Source: Morella rubra
Lineage: Eukaryota > Streptophyta > Magnoliopsida > Fagales > Myricaceae
NCBI GenBank assembly: GCA_003952965.2
Contig: CM025851.1
Coordinates: forward strand, 32,981,440-33,045,439
DNA length: 64,000 nucleotides
Direction: 5' to 3'
The notes under the pieces were generated by a model, which saw nothing but the letters and a program-made list of their open reading frames with translations, did no database searches and had not been told where the DNA came from. This document shows positions 1 through 12,100 of this stretch, piece by piece. The stretch's first letter is position 1, and every line of letters starts with the position of its first letter. The translations under genes were made by a program, and so were the position numbers.

Positions 1-1083
1 ATTTAATCACACTGCGCTGAGAGCGAGTAATCATAAGATGAGGTAGCTGTGGTGCGTTAGGAGTAGAAGGATGGTCTGCTGGTGGTTCGGATTGGGGCGT
101 CAAATCATCAAATAGAATATCCAAAAGTTGGTGCAAGGAGGTGTCCGATAAGCTGGAGGAGACATCAGGTTGCGGAAGCAAAGATTGTGAAAGGGTTCTT
201 ATAGATGCAGGATCACCGAGCTGCAGTGCGGGAGCATCAAGCTGTAGTGCATAAGATAGTGATATAACAGATGGTAAAGGACTCAAACGGGGCGGTTGAG
301 AGGATGAGGGTGAAGTATCTGTAAGAGGGAGTTTGTGAGTAGGATGGGACAACCAAGAATCAAAAATGCTAATGACATGGAGAGTTAGGGGGACAATTGT
401 GGTGAGGTGAGAAGCCTTATAAGGAAATACCAATTCATCAAACACCACATGTCGAGAAAAAAAAAAAATTTCTTGGAGGATGAAAACATTTATATCCTTT
501 ATGTTTATCGTTGTAACCTACAAAGATACATGGAACAGTTTTTAGATCAAATTTGTGACGGCGGGTGTCCCATGTGTATGGAAAGCATTTAGAACCAAAG
601 ACTCAAAGAGATGAATAAAGAGGATGAGTTCCATGCAAAGTTAAGTATGGGGTCTCAAAATTAATAGCAGAGGAAGGTAAACGATTGATAAGATATACTG
701 TGGTAGTAAAAGTACCCATAAAAACAAAGGGGCACCACAGTGAAAAAGCATAGTCATTCCTAATTCACGAATAATTCTATGACAATGTTCAACCATACCT
801 GTCTGCTAAGGAGTATGTGGACAAGATACCTGATGAATAATGTCAGTTGAGCGAAAATGTGATGATAATTTCGCGTTGAGGAACTCACCTCCACCATCTA
901 AGTGAAAATTTTTATTTTTTTGTTGAATTGCCTGTCAACGAACTTTTCAAAGGCTATGTATGCATCAAAAAAATCAGATTTCTGTTGCAAGGGAATAATC
1001 CAAGAATATCTAGAAAAATCATCTACTAAATATGCATAATATCTAAATTTGTCAATAGATAGAACTGGAGCAGGGCCCCACAA
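1..1083 (-). mobile_element. Degenerate Ty1/copia retrotransposon fragment (integrase to linker)
   Basis: Read on the minus strand, 898-1083 encodes part of a copia integrase core with the segment YYAYLVDDFSRYSW. Further left, around 700-840, comes a second integrase stretch (TGMVEHCHRIIRELG) matching the usual place after the second catalytic Asp. At 1-38 the frame reads LMITRSQRSVIK, the motif that usually sits between integrase and reverse transcriptase. The reverse transcriptase would lie beyond the left edge. Stops and frame changes separate the pieces, so it is a dead copy. No LTR is visible in the window for this copy. Confidence 0.8.
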
Positions 1084-3287
1084 ATCACAATGAATTTTGT
1101 TGAAGATAGCAGAACTTCAGCAACTTCGGCTCTATTTTTGAATATGATGCAACGGGTTTTCCTGCAACGGACACTGCTTTGATTTCTTGTTTTCTTTTTG
1201 TCTTTAACTGCGGAAGATCCTCACAATAGTTGCTGTCTTGATTCTCTTTTATCTTTGGCTGATCTCGTTGCTTTTGTTGCAGAAGATCTTCACCATAATT
1301 CCTTGTGCCAAGCTGTGGGGTCGTTAATATGATCTACCGAATAAAACCTGTCTGGGAAGTTCAAAGTTTGCTCCAATATAAGTTTCAATCGTGACAGACG
1401 CCATGCTTAGACCAGTCCTATCTCTGTCACGGGTTCTTCCAGTGGATTTTTATTTCTCGAGTTAAGATCACGACAATCAAAATTTCATATTTGTATCTGC
1501 TGGATATATTAGAATAATATATGAGAATACTTTATAGATCATTGTTTAAGCGAAACAAGGAAGAATTCTGACTTTAAGCCACGGGAGTTCTCTGTCTGCT
1601 TCCTACTATAATAATACAGAGGAAGATGAATCAATACAATGAAAGTTGGAGATGAACTTCCTCGAACTTGCTAGCTAGACCATAGGACCTCAAAATCTAT
1701 TACGTTATTTTTCACGCGTTTGTTCTTCTGCATGTCTTGTCTTTTGATATCCACTAAGGATGAATCATTAAACTCTATCATAAAAACGCTATACAGAGCA
1801 GAGTACCCACTACCCACAGGGTTTTTCTTTTTGTAGGTCTTTTTCATAAATTTCTCAACCTTGTAACGTGCATTCAGCTCAAAAAAATTCTATATGCTCG
1901 CGCATAAGAAGAATTCTTTGGTTACCCGAAGAAGAAAAAAAAAAAATCTTTTCAAGATATATTAGTCCTACTGAAAATTTTGTCACTGATCCTAATAACA
2001 AGACTAATTCCCTCACTTCCGATGCATTTGTCAGATTCCCATGTTTGTTTAGAGGAAATCATTCACTTGACATTGAAGAGATCAATTGACCCGAGTCTTC
2101 AGACAGCCCATACCACATCTCTTGCGCCGAAAGTTCTCCATCTTTTTCGGAAATGATGGAATAAGGCGCCCGCACATATTCAATATGGTTCGGAAATTTT
2201 TTTAGGTTAGTTTCCCTGTCAACTCCCATTTGATTATTGTTGTTTGTTTTTCTTACCGGCCCAGCTCAAATCATATTCTGTCCTCTAGGAACCAAAATTC
2301 TTGGGTTTGAGGCTTAGATATCCTTACAAACAAGTCCAATGCATGTTCTAGAGATATTCTTTGGCCACGTTCCGGAGATATTCTTTGGCCACGGTCCGGG
2401 TCCACTTTGAGTTGGAGTGGGAGATCCCTGATCCCCCCAGCCTAGCTCTCGAGTGCGAGCAACCAATTATCTTCCATGCTTGGGGGGTCTCACAAGATGA
2501 ATGATTATAATAAATGGTTGGGGATTGATAGAAATAAATGAGGGTTTTGGAGAAAGAAGAGTGGGTAAAGCTGGTCAAGTCCAAAAGGTCCTAACAAAGG
2601 TTATTACATTTCCAACACATTAATGTAATTTGTGCATTAATATAATTTATTAATGTGTTGGTAACGTTACTGAAGCTTTCAGACTGAAATCTTTCTCGAA
2701 AGATTGGGAGAAGGTTAATGGGGTACAGATTAAGTATGGAAGAATAGATGGCGAAGAGATAAAAGAGAGGCTAGAGAAGAGTGGTGGTCGGAGAGAGGAT
2801 ATATAGGAGGAGGGATGTCCACTAGCCAGACCTAGAGGAGGTTGAGGAACCCTGGATGACTCTACTGAGAGAGTGGGTGCTTGTTCAGGGTAGCCTAGCA
2901 TTTGAGTATGAGTGGACAAAAGTTCTTCAATTTGTGATCTCTTCTCTTTATCATCATGATACTTGAAATTTTTGTCTAGGCTTCCGAATCAATATTACTG
3001 TTTAATGCCAAACTGATTGGGAAAACTCCTTTCCATTTGTATTCATTTTTTACCAGCGGGAACATTTATGATTGATTATCCCAACATTTTCTTTGGAAAC
3101 TTTGAATTTCGTAATTCCCCAAGATTAACGGGTCATTCAAATTTGATTCCGTTTCTTGCTCTCCATTAGGAGCGGGAAAGGAGAAATTATTATTATTATT
3201 GGTAACTTTCTTTTTGGCTCCCAAAAACTTGCTTTTTGGCCCTTTTTTTTTCTGCTTCAACACACATGATATGAATGTACATCTAAA
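1084..3287. other. Intergenic, probably decayed retrotransposon and unassigned DNA
   Basis: No convincing gene. The first part may be the more degraded upstream end of the copia fragment. The short open frames here lack recognisable domains or plausible codon continuity. A 24-bp tandem duplication lies at 2351-2398. Confidence 0.5.
2351..2398. repeat. Two tandem copies of a 24-bp unit
   Basis: The unit gagatattctttggccacg followed by ttccg or gtccg occurs twice back to back with one mismatch. No function is suggested. Confidence 0.85.
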
Positions 3288-3650
3288 ATGGCTTTGGTGG
3301 AAGCTAGGGTCTTAGCCCGTCGTTTTCAGTGGCTCCGGGTTGAATCTGAGTGTGATTCTCTCCTCCTGTGCAAAGAGGTCCACTCCCCCGACCCTCCTGG
3401 TTGGGCTATTGCTGATCTGGTGGGCATTCTGCGTGCGGGCTTACTGGAGTTCTCTGCATGGGGGATCACTTGAGTTCCTCGTTGCCGTAATCGTTTGGCT
3501 CACAAGTTGGCTAAGTGGGCTTCTTCTGGTTCTGTTGGTTAATTTTCTGCTCTTGACATTTTCGAGCATATCCGGTTTTGTGGTGTGCGCTGCGGTTCTT
3601 TCTTTCATTAATGCAATGGTATTTTCTTAGCAAACAAAAAGAAGAATGAA
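3288..3650 (+). pseudogene. RNase H-like domain remnant of a non-LTR (LINE) retrotransposon
   Basis: The frame from 3288 reads ALVEARVLARRFQWLRVESE, then CDSLLLCKEV, and after an in-frame TGA at 3471-3473 continues VPRCRNRLAHKLAKWAS. The order E-A, then VESECDSL, then a final R-N-x-x-A-H-x-L-A-K motif is that of the plant RVT_3 RNase H domain found at the C-terminus of LINE polyproteins and in related host genes. The TGA, a TAA at about 3531 and the lack of upstream reverse transcriptase make it a broken fragment. A degraded host RNase H-like gene is the alternative. Confidence 0.65.
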
Positions 3651-4411
3651 CATCTAAAAACTGACCATACAACAAAAAGGGGTTTCCTTGTGAACTTAGT
3701 GAAAAATGTGGTAATGTCTTCTTGAACTCCACTCTCATATTCCATTCGTTAAGGGAAGGAAGAATCAAATAAAATGGTCCAAAGGGGATTGATGGAGGAA
3801 AGCCATCATAGCACCAATAGAGCAACCCACGAATTGTGTGTCATTTATGGCATGCAGAATCCTAATTCTAGTCTAAATCCCATCAACCACGTAGCATTTA
3901 GTCGAGAAATTCGCTGTATTTGGTCAAAAATAATCATCACCTTCACCTCCATTAACGCAACTTTTGGCCTCTGACTCTCTGGGAAGGCAAATGTTATCTT
4001 CTCAGAGACCAAAATTCATACATCATCTTCCATTTCGTTGGCTCCAGAGAAACAGGTAGTCACCAACATCATTCCCAGATTGAAAGCATGTTTTTTTCGG
4101 TTTTGTTTCTTAAAACACTCTTCACCTACCTCAACAGCTCCCACTTATATCACCTTTCCCACGAGTAGACTTGTTAGCTAGTCAAGCATTCTATTGACTA
4201 GGACAACATATTTTGAAAACGAGAAACTTCACTTTTTGCTTATAAAGTGTGAGACCAATATCATTTAAAAGTCTAAACTATTAATTTCATCCATTGCGCC
4301 CTGTAATTTCAAAATTCATCAGGTTCTGCCATTTTATCAAATTCTATAGTTGAACGAACCAAAATTAGGTTGAGTGGCACAATCTTAATAGTTGAAGTAT
4401 AAGTAAGGGCG

Positions 4412-4560
4412 CAGTGGCAGAATCAAGACCCAATTTGAAGGAAGGGAAACTCCTAAAGCGAAATGACAAAAAAAAAATTGTCTTACTTATTGTAATGCAA
4501 AAAAACTAGTGCCTTAAAGTTAAAATATTAAAAATTAAGTACCAAAAACATTAACAAATG
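4412..4560 (-). mobile_element. Solo 3' end of the hAT family found complete at 24.8 and 46.0 kb
   Basis: The segment begins CAGTGGCAGAATC, the inverted terminal repeat of the hAT elements at 24846-28774 and 46044-49935. It then follows their last ~150 bp in reverse orientation: the block cctaaagcgaaatgac, a poly-A interruption, gtaatgcaaaa and cttaaagttaaa. It is heavily diverged and no transposase sequence follows. Confidence 0.7.
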
Positions 4561-4574
4561 ATTGGACCCATGAC

Positions 4575-4720
4575 CAGGGGCTGCTCTAAGGTAATTGAAG
4601 CCTTAGGCAAAACTTCAAAATAAGGCCTTTTATAATACTTATAAAATAAAATATTAATAAGATTTAGTTAAAACGTATTCTTCTAATTTTTTGGGATGCA
4701 AAATTACTTATCAAAGTTTA
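4575..4720 (+). repeat. Terminal fragment of a second hAT-like family (CAGGGGC end)
   Basis: It starts CAGGGGCTGCTCTAAGG and then reads ggtaattgaagccttaggc and aaggccttttataata. The same ~100-bp sequence occurs inverted at 52290-52412, ending gagccgcccc. A CAGGGGCGGCTC-type end is typical of plant hAT elements. The opposite end was not found, so the limits are approximate. Confidence 0.5.
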
Positions 4721-5619
4721 TATTCTAGATTTGTTAATATATCATTTCAATTAATAATATTGTTAATACATTTAATCTTTCTTGAGTCATAGTCATCTTA
4801 AGTAGGATTTTATTAGTTTTAGTTTGAAAACTTATTTCTTTTTTTGCAAAAGTAACGGGTATTGTCAATAAATTATTATAAAACAAAATAATGAAATTAA
4901 AATAAACACAAACACAAACTTAAAATAAGACTACAATGATAACTAAAAAAAATACAAAGTAAAAGAAAATTAAAGTAAAATTTTTAGAATAATAGTACCT
5001 TTAGTGACAAGTGATCTTGATGCCAAAGATAAGAGTACTTAAGAAGCATCAAGAAATAATAAGAATAAACAATAAAATGGTTGAGAGATGATTTTTAGGT
5101 ATTTTTGGTACTTAAAGATATTGTCTCATATAAGTTTATATGGTTAAGGCGTTCGGCCCTTTTAAAGATAGGTTTTTAGTTATTAATTAAGGCTTAAAAA
5201 AGCTAGCAATACTTACTGTAAAAAATTAAATAAGTCAGTGTACACGCAAAAAAAATTTTAGTGGATATGGAAAGCTAATCTCAAGGAAATTTTATAAGAC
5301 TTTTCATTGAAGAAATTGAATCAATAGGCTGAGACTTTATGGGTTTCTTTGAATTAATTGTAATTAATATCTTTAAATAATGAGATTTTATAAGGTGAAG
5401 AAAAGACTATAAATAACACAAAAGTTAATGCTCCTTCAATCAAGGAGATTTAATAGGCCTCTTCAATCAATATACTATTTAAGTTAAGTTTTCTTGACAT
5501 TAAATTTTCTTTAAATGTACTATTAAAGAAAATTTTGAATTGGAATATCCTAAATTTAAGCAATTGCCTATACTGTTGAAAGTGATGATGGTGCAGAAGA
5601 GTGTACGCAATGGAACAGG

Positions 5620-5659
5620 CACACACACACGCGCGCGCGCACGCACGCACGCACACACA
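5620..5659. repeat. (AC)n(GC)n(ACGC)n microsatellite
   Basis: An uninterrupted run of alternating purine-pyrimidine dinucleotides (acacac, gcgcgc, acgcacgc, acacac). Such sequence can adopt Z-DNA. Open frames across it are low-complexity artefacts. Confidence 0.9.
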
Positions 5660-6868
5660 AAAAGAGTTCATTTTGGTAGAACTAGTCAGAGTTATGGCTC
5701 TGTTCATCTCGACTTAGTTATGCTACTATAAGAACATATTCGATGAATTTGAATAATTTAAAGACCTAACTTAAGAAGTAGGTAGTTTTAACCTCTAATG
5801 AGATTGGGACCAGAAATAAAATGGTACCTTTAAAACAAAAAGGGAAAGCAAGTCTAGGACAATCATACCCCTAGCAGTTTGTTTTTCCAGATGCTTACAG
5901 AAATAAGAATAATTCTTTTTGTCCTAATAAGCATGCAAGTTGATCATTTTCGAAGGAGACACGAAGACCCTTCGCGGCATTGTCTCTATGGGCCCTTCAG
6001 CCAATCCAAAGGAATCTTGACGGTACGACGGAAGACGGTGCCCCACCGACTCCGCGGCTATGCTAATAATGAAAGAAAAAACATTCGCATTGCTTTGTCA
6101 ACATGCACCACACAGGTAGATGTCTACCATGATTACTCCCCCTGATTATTCTACCGATGCTCAAATGGAATCGAATATAAACGTAACATCACAGACTACT
6201 TGGACTTTGTGCCCCAGGAATTAACGAAAACATAATCCTAAGGGTTACTGACTCCATAATGAGTCAAACTTCTACTGTTCTGAGCCAGGTAAGTTAAAAA
6301 GCAGTTGTGCCTAGAAAAAAAAAAGTAAAAGCAGTTGTGAAAAATGGGTGCTAAGCGTGTCTGAAATTCCTGTGTTTGGAGTCGGGTGTAGAAGTTACAT
6401 CTGCTATCACTCTACCTCAGAACAGGGGCATAATGCAGGTACTTTCCTGATATTTAATTCCATGAATGAAATCCAACGCTCTTTGCACCTCAGATTGTGT
6501 TCTACTTCTTCCCACCAGGTTAAGTGTTCGGATTGGGAGAGACTAGAGATCAGAGAGAGAACAGAGATGGAGAAAGAAATGCCACGAGTGAAAAGCAGCA
6601 AAGCCGCAAAGATCTCCTTTCCACTTCAGCTACCGCACACTAAATTGTAAGAGTTCCAGAATCTAGAAGTGGGCCTCTAGAATTAGCGAGATTTCCTTTG
6701 AAGGCAACTTCGCCATTTGCATGTCATTCTTTTTTTCTTTTCCGTACTTTTGTTTTCTCTTCAAAAGTCACATTTCCTACTAAATCAAATGGAGCAATCA
6801 GAGAAAATTGTAAGTAAACAAAACAAGACAAAAGAAGATGACTATACTAATTATGAAACATCGACTCA

Positions 6869-8920
6869 CTACCGATCGCCTCTGCCATCGAGAAGGGACA
6901 GAGCCGAAGTAGAAAGAGAAGCAAAACTAACATCATGGTCTCTATTCCTGCTGAACGAATAAGAACTCATCCTTCCATACGAAGAAGACGCAAAAGAGTG
7001 CACAAAATCGTCAAACCCCTCCACGTGACCCTTCCCTCCATTGAACTCTCCTGGCGCCCTCAAGTCGTCCGAGATCTCCGCCTCTCCTTCCAAATACCTC
7101 ACAACTTGCCTCATGCTAGGCCGAGCTATTGGCGCATTGTTTGAACACATTAGCCCCAACTTTAATACCATCATCACCTCACTCTCATCATACTGGCCAT
7201 TCAGCTTAGGGTCTACCACATCGAGGGCCCGCCCTTCAATGAATCTGTCCCATACCCAATCCACCAAAACCAACTCTTCAGGCATTCCTTTCGGGTCAAT
7301 GGGCCTGCGGCCACAAGTAACCTCGAGCAAAAGTGCACCGAAAGCAAACACATCCGAGCCTGTTGTGGCCTTGCCTGTTCTAGGCAGCTCTGGTGCAAGA
7401 TAGCCTAAAGTTCCCACCACTCGAGTAGTGCTCGGGTTCGACCCGTGCTCATACAACCTTGCAAGCCCAAAATCACCTAGTCTTCCGTTGAGCTCACCGT
7501 CGAGTAACACATTGCTGGCCTTCACGTCTCTGTGAATCACAACCTGTTCATAGCCTTCGTGTAGATACAGCAGACCGGAAGCGACATCCTTGATGATCTG
7601 GAACCTCTGTTCCCAAGTGAGAACTGTTTTTGGCTCATCAAACAAGAACCTATCTAAGCTTCCATTAGACATAAAATCATACACCAGAAGAAGATCACCT
7701 CGCCTACGACACCAACCCAATAATTGAACCAAATTCCGGTGGCGAAGCCGACCAATACTGGCGATTTCCGCTATGAATTCAGGCAAACCCTGTTTTGAAT
7801 CGTGCGATATTCTTTTAACCGCAACAGGGGTTTTCGAATTTGGAAGCGTCCCCTTGTAAACTCGACCGAACCCACCTTGCCCAAGTAGCTCTTTGTCCTT
7901 AAAACCGTTGGTTGCTTTCTTCAGTTCTTGGTAAGAATACCGATGTGGGCCTACTTCGAGCTCCCAATCTTCGATTATGTCAGCGTTCTTTATCTTTCTA
8001 AACAGATAGATAGCAACGGCAATAGCGGATACTACAATAACAATAACTGAAACAGAAACTCCTACCGTTAGAGCCGTGTGCTTCTTCTTGGGTCCTGGTA
8101 GTGAAGGCAGGGAAGTGAGATCAAGGGCTGGAGCTTGCCCGCTAATGTTGAAGCTCCAGCCCAAGATGTAGTGTGAACTGGCAAGCAAACCCGTGGAAGC
8201 AGAGAACCCAACGAACATAAATTCTTGAAGGATCGGTGAGAGATCTATAGGCAATGACAAGAGTGGCTTTCTGGGTTTCAGAGAAAATGGCGAAATCGTA
8301 ACGTTGAGAAGATTTTCTGCCGAATCGTACTCGACCCATGCTTTAATAGCTCTCCCACCCTTGAGATTAAGATCTTGTTTGGTTGAATCGTCGATGAAAT
8401 AAGCTGCGGCAGCGGAGGCGTTTGAATCTAAGCTATTGATGTCGATGCCAACATGGTTATCGTTTATGTCACCAAACTCGAAGTCTTGGACAGTGTCGAA
8501 CTCCACTGCAAAGAGATGGTTGGAGAAATTTCCGATATCGCTGGCATTCAAAAGGCCCAGGTACTGACTGGGCAGAGCTTTTAGATCCTTAGTGTTCACG
8601 ATTGTGAAAGCTAATCCATGGCCTCCGAGCTTTGGGTACTCGGGAACAATAGCAAAAGCAAAAGTGGTGGAAAAAGAGAAAGCTTTACCATCGGAGGAGT
8701 TCTTGAACCGAAAAGGAGAAGGATAAAAGGCATGACCCAATAACCGACTGGTCTCGTTGGTTAACTTCAGAATGCCGGTTTTCTGGATCTCAGCGTTGCC
8801 GTTTAAGGTCATGTTAGTGCCCGCATCTTTGAATCCGGGAAAGAAGAGCTGGTTAAGCTGGGATGAAACAGGGACTGATAGGAAGACAAAAGCAAAGAAA
8901 TATCTAAGAAGCTTTGCCAT
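6869..8920 (-). CDS. L-type lectin-domain receptor-like kinase (LecRK, clade IV-like)
   Basis: A single-exon gene of 683 codons. The ATG at 8920 (MAKLLRYFF) is preferred; the open frame runs four codons further up only to a TTG. Order: signal peptide about 1-20; legume-lectin domain about 21-258 with VEFDT (Asp142) and the metal/sugar loop [10 protein letters not shown], and at least eight N-x-S/T sequons; transmembrane segment about 282-307; kinase about 340-609 with GQGGFG (347-352), VAVKR (Lys369), HRDVKASN (Asp465) and DFG (483-485); Ser-rich tail. All catalytic residues are present, so an active RD Ser/Thr kinase is expected. The family acts at the plasma membrane in pathogen, extracellular nucleotide or pollen signalling. 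The clade is inferred from the CRRRG and GRLGDFGLA segments. The ligand is unknown. Confidence 0.97.
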   Translation of the reverse strand: MAKLLRYFFAFVFLSVPVSSQLNQLFFPGFKDAGTNMTLNGNAEIQKTGILKLTNETSRLLGHAFYPSPFRFKNSSDGKAFSFSTTFAFAIVPEYPKLGGHGLAFTIVNTKDLKALPSQYLGLLNASDIGNFSNHLFAVEFDTVQDFEFGDINDNHVGIDINSLDSNASAAAAYFIDDSTKQDLNLKGGRAIKAWVEYDSAENLLNVTISPFSLKPRKPLLSLPIDLSPILQEFMFVGFSASTGLLASSHYILGWSFNISGQAPALDLTSLPSLPGPKKKHTALTVGVSVSVIVIVVSAIAVAIYLFRKIKNADIIEDWELEVGPHRYSYQELKKATNGFKDKELLGQGGFGRVYKGTLPNSKTPVAVKRISHDSKQGLPEFIAEIASIGRLRHRNLVQLLGWCRRRGDLLLVYDFMSNGSLDRFLFDEPKTVLTWEQRFQIIKDVASGLLYLHEGYEQVVIHRDVKASNVLLDGELNGRLGDFGLARLYEHGSNPSTTRVVGTLGYLAPELPRTGKATTGSDVFAFGALLLEVTCGRRPIDPKGMPEELVLVDWVWDRFIEGRALDVVDPKLNGQYDESEVMMVLKLGLMCSNNAPIARPSMRQVVRYLEGEAEISDDLRAPGEFNGGKGHVEGFDDFVHSFASSSYGRMSSYSFSRNRDHDVSFASLSTSALSLLDGRGDR

Positions 8921-9050
8921 AGTTGGGTACAAGAATCAAGGCATTAGGGACCAGCAGTAGGTTTAAGATTTTGAAGAGATTGATGAGGGTTTCAAGGTTA
9001 TAAAGAAGAGAGTGCAGTCATGGGCGGTAATAAAGTAAGGGTCGGGTTGG

Positions 9051-9193
9051 AGTGACAGGGGGAAGTACAGGGTTCAGGTTGAAACTTTGGAGCAGAGGGT
9101 CCAACTTTGCCACAGTGACAGGGGAAGAAGTACAGGGTTCAGGTTGAAACTTTGGAGCAGAGGGTCCAACTTTGCCACAGTGACAGGGGAAGG
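9051..9193. repeat. ~64-bp tandem repeat upstream of the receptor kinase
   Basis: The unit starts agtgacagggg, runs through tacagggttcaggttgaaac and ends ccaactttgccac. It occurs twice (9051-9113 and 9114-9178), with a third partial start at 9179. The copies differ mainly by small indels near gaag. It lies 130-275 bp upstream of the ATG at 8920, within the likely promoter or 5' UTR. Confidence 0.9.
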
Positions 9194-12100
9194 GATTCTG
9201 AGGAAACATAGGACGGATGAGGATCTCCACCCGAATTTCAGGGGATCCCGGTCTAAGGAAGACACCGACAGTAATACGTCACATGCGATAGCTAAGTTAG
9301 TTTTGAGTGATAAAATTTTTGAGTGTTCAAAATTTTACTAAGAGGGTCCGTGAAACAAGGACGGGATAGCTAAGCTACTTTTAAGTTACTTAAAACTTTC
9401 GGAGCGGTCAAAATTTTACCACGAGAGAGTAGGTGAAAAATGGGTTAAGGGTGAAAAAAGTGTAAAAAAATAAAAAAAAATTTAAAAAATAAAATTTAAA
9501 AATTTAAAAAAAATAAAAAGAGAAATTTTTATGATTATAATAAAATTTTAAAAATAAAAATTTTAGTAGTGAACCTAGGCTAAGAGTAATTAAAGCACAT
9601 AGATGCTAGAAAAAAAAAAATTACAACCTAAAAGATTTTTTTTACAAATAGAAACGAAAACATTTTTTTTTTTTCAATTTTTCCTGACCAAAAGGATCTT
9701 ATATATGAAAGAAGCAGTGAAAAGATAAATAGCATATAATATGAGTTTAGGCGAAACCACTGAACTAGACAATAGCGATGACTCTGGAGCTCAGTACTCT
9801 CTCCAACAATGGAGCACGTGAGTCTCTGTAAGCTGAGCTCAACAGGATGCAATCGTGACGTGTCGCTTATAGTCTTGTTGTTGTTTATTTCCCAATTCAA
9901 CCTTCCAAAAGAAAAACACAAATATGTTAATACTTTATGACATTATGTACAATACAGGTTTAGAATATGTCTGTATTTTCAAGTACTCTCCCTGTATCGG
10001 TGAAAGCTACTCATAACAGTATTATTCATCTAAATGCTCTTAGGGTCTAAACTAAATTTTTTCAAATTATCAATCATTGGCCAAGACAAAGGAGAATCAA
10101 ATTTCCTTCTTGCCCTTAAAACTAAAAACCTTTCTTTGACAATTACATTCTAGCCTCCTCAAAACAAGTCTTGACGTGTCAAATGCTGAACTAATTAGAA
10201 ATATAAAAAGTTACTCTCACTCACCAATGTATTATTTTTGTCCCTCTAGATATATCTTTACACAAAAATACTATAAATTTAATCATTTTCGTGTACGATG
10301 AATTTATGTCCTATACCCACGAATAACAAAATTAGTATTGTATTTTTTTCGATATATATAAAATTAATTGTGCTATATTCACGTGAATACGCGTGTTTTT
10401 ATATATTATTTGACTTTTTTTTTATAATTTTTACATTCTTAAATTTCCCCCAAGAAAAAATTCCTGACTCGACTCTAATTCGAGCTAATTAAGAGAAGTC
10501 ACAGATACTCCTTGCCCCACTTTTTTCTAGGTTAAATAGAATCACTTGAATCCCTTGTTTTGTAAATAATTTGTTTTCTTCCTCTAAATACAAATATCTC
10601 ACCGCTCAAAATCCCGAAAGTTGGATAATGCTAATAAATGGTTGATAAAAGGATCAATATATAATATTTTAAAGGGAATTTAATTAGGATATGGTTGATT
10701 TAAAAAAAAAAAAAAAGAGACATCCCAATTACACAAACCCTTGTGACGTGAGATCCTCCAAATCGTGGACTAATTATTAGGCAAAGCGCAAAATGGGGCA
10801 TTCTGACTATATTCTGCTTTCATTGTGAAAGACTTGAGTCTCGAGACGTTTGACCTGCGGGCTTATCCAAAAGATGTTCTGCAACAATTTCGAACCCAAT
10901 TGAATGATTTTGGCGTCCGTAAGCCGATATGTGGTGCGTAAAAAGCGTGCGTCAAATATGGGGGCACTGCGAGGCATTCCTTCTTTTCGTTATTATGTAG
11001 ACCACCGATGAAAGACTTGGTCTTTCCTTCTCTGATTGTAATAGGATTAGGCGAAGATACCTTAAAAAAAAAAAAAAAGCATTAGGCGAAGACGAATCTT
11101 GATCAATGAACATCAAGGAGATTTTGCGCATTGTCAGCAGCCAATGCCCGCCTCGTGGACTCGAGAATTTGTGTCTGAGTGTATGGAATTTGTAAAATAT
11201 ATCGTTTTTCAGCATCCTCACAAACTATATGTATTTTCGATTAGGGTCTATTCTTCTATTACAATTTTACTCTATATATCTTTGACTTAATTACTCTATT
11301 GGTACTTCTGATATTTCTAAATCTCAAATTGGTTTCTATGTTATTTTTGTCTTAACATAGTCTATGTAAAATATTAATATGTCAATATAGACATTTTTAT
11401 CGACTGACGCTTACATTTAGACAACAAATTTTTACATAGCTAATGGGAATAGATCCTAAACAATACTAGATTTCCACGTGTCCATTTTCAATGACAAAAA
11501 ATTCATGAGTGTGATTTCTTGTATGCTGCCACGTCAGACCACCTAGATCAAATATGTCACATAGAGGTAGTATCAATTAATTTTTAACTATTAGGAATAA
11601 ATACGTGAAGGTCTAGTATTATTTAAGACGTGTGTACCACTAGCTATGTAGAAATTTGTTGTTCAAATCCAGATCTCAATTGGAATTTCAATATACCACA
11701 TGGACCAATGGAAGAATTGAGCCTATCTGTTTCAGCTCGAGCTTAAGGGAGCAATAAAGTAGGGAGGCTAGGGTAACCCACGAAACACATATATATCCAG
11801 TATATGGATAGAGATTCTCTGTAATTTCTTACCTAACAGTACAATTCAAAGAGAACACAGATACAAAAGAGGTGGTCTCTATTATATGATTCATGATGTC
11901 CAAAACTTTATATGGACAACATTATACAGTATGAAATTCACTTTTTGTATTTGTCTCTCTCTAAATTATACCGTACAATTCAAACAAGAAATTACAGAGG
12001 ATTTGATCCCCAACATATTACCCTCCACCACCTTACTACCACGTCTAGTGCATCTCCACCAACATGGCCATTATGCCAAGCAATACAATTCACAAACTCA

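Larger units (their letters stand above)
3651..6868. other. Intergenic, AT-rich, no gene seen
   Basis: No coding evidence. The stretch holds hAT-type end fragments (4412-4560 and from 4575) and a CA/GC microsatellite (5620-5659). The last kilobase is the downstream flank of the lectin receptor kinase gene and should contain its 3' UTR. I could not place a polyadenylation site with confidence. Confidence 0.6.

Noticed and set aside
8921..8932. Start of the lectin receptor kinase at 8932 (MYPTMAK)
   Set aside because: The codon at 8932 is TTG. The ATG at 8920 directly precedes a good signal peptide.
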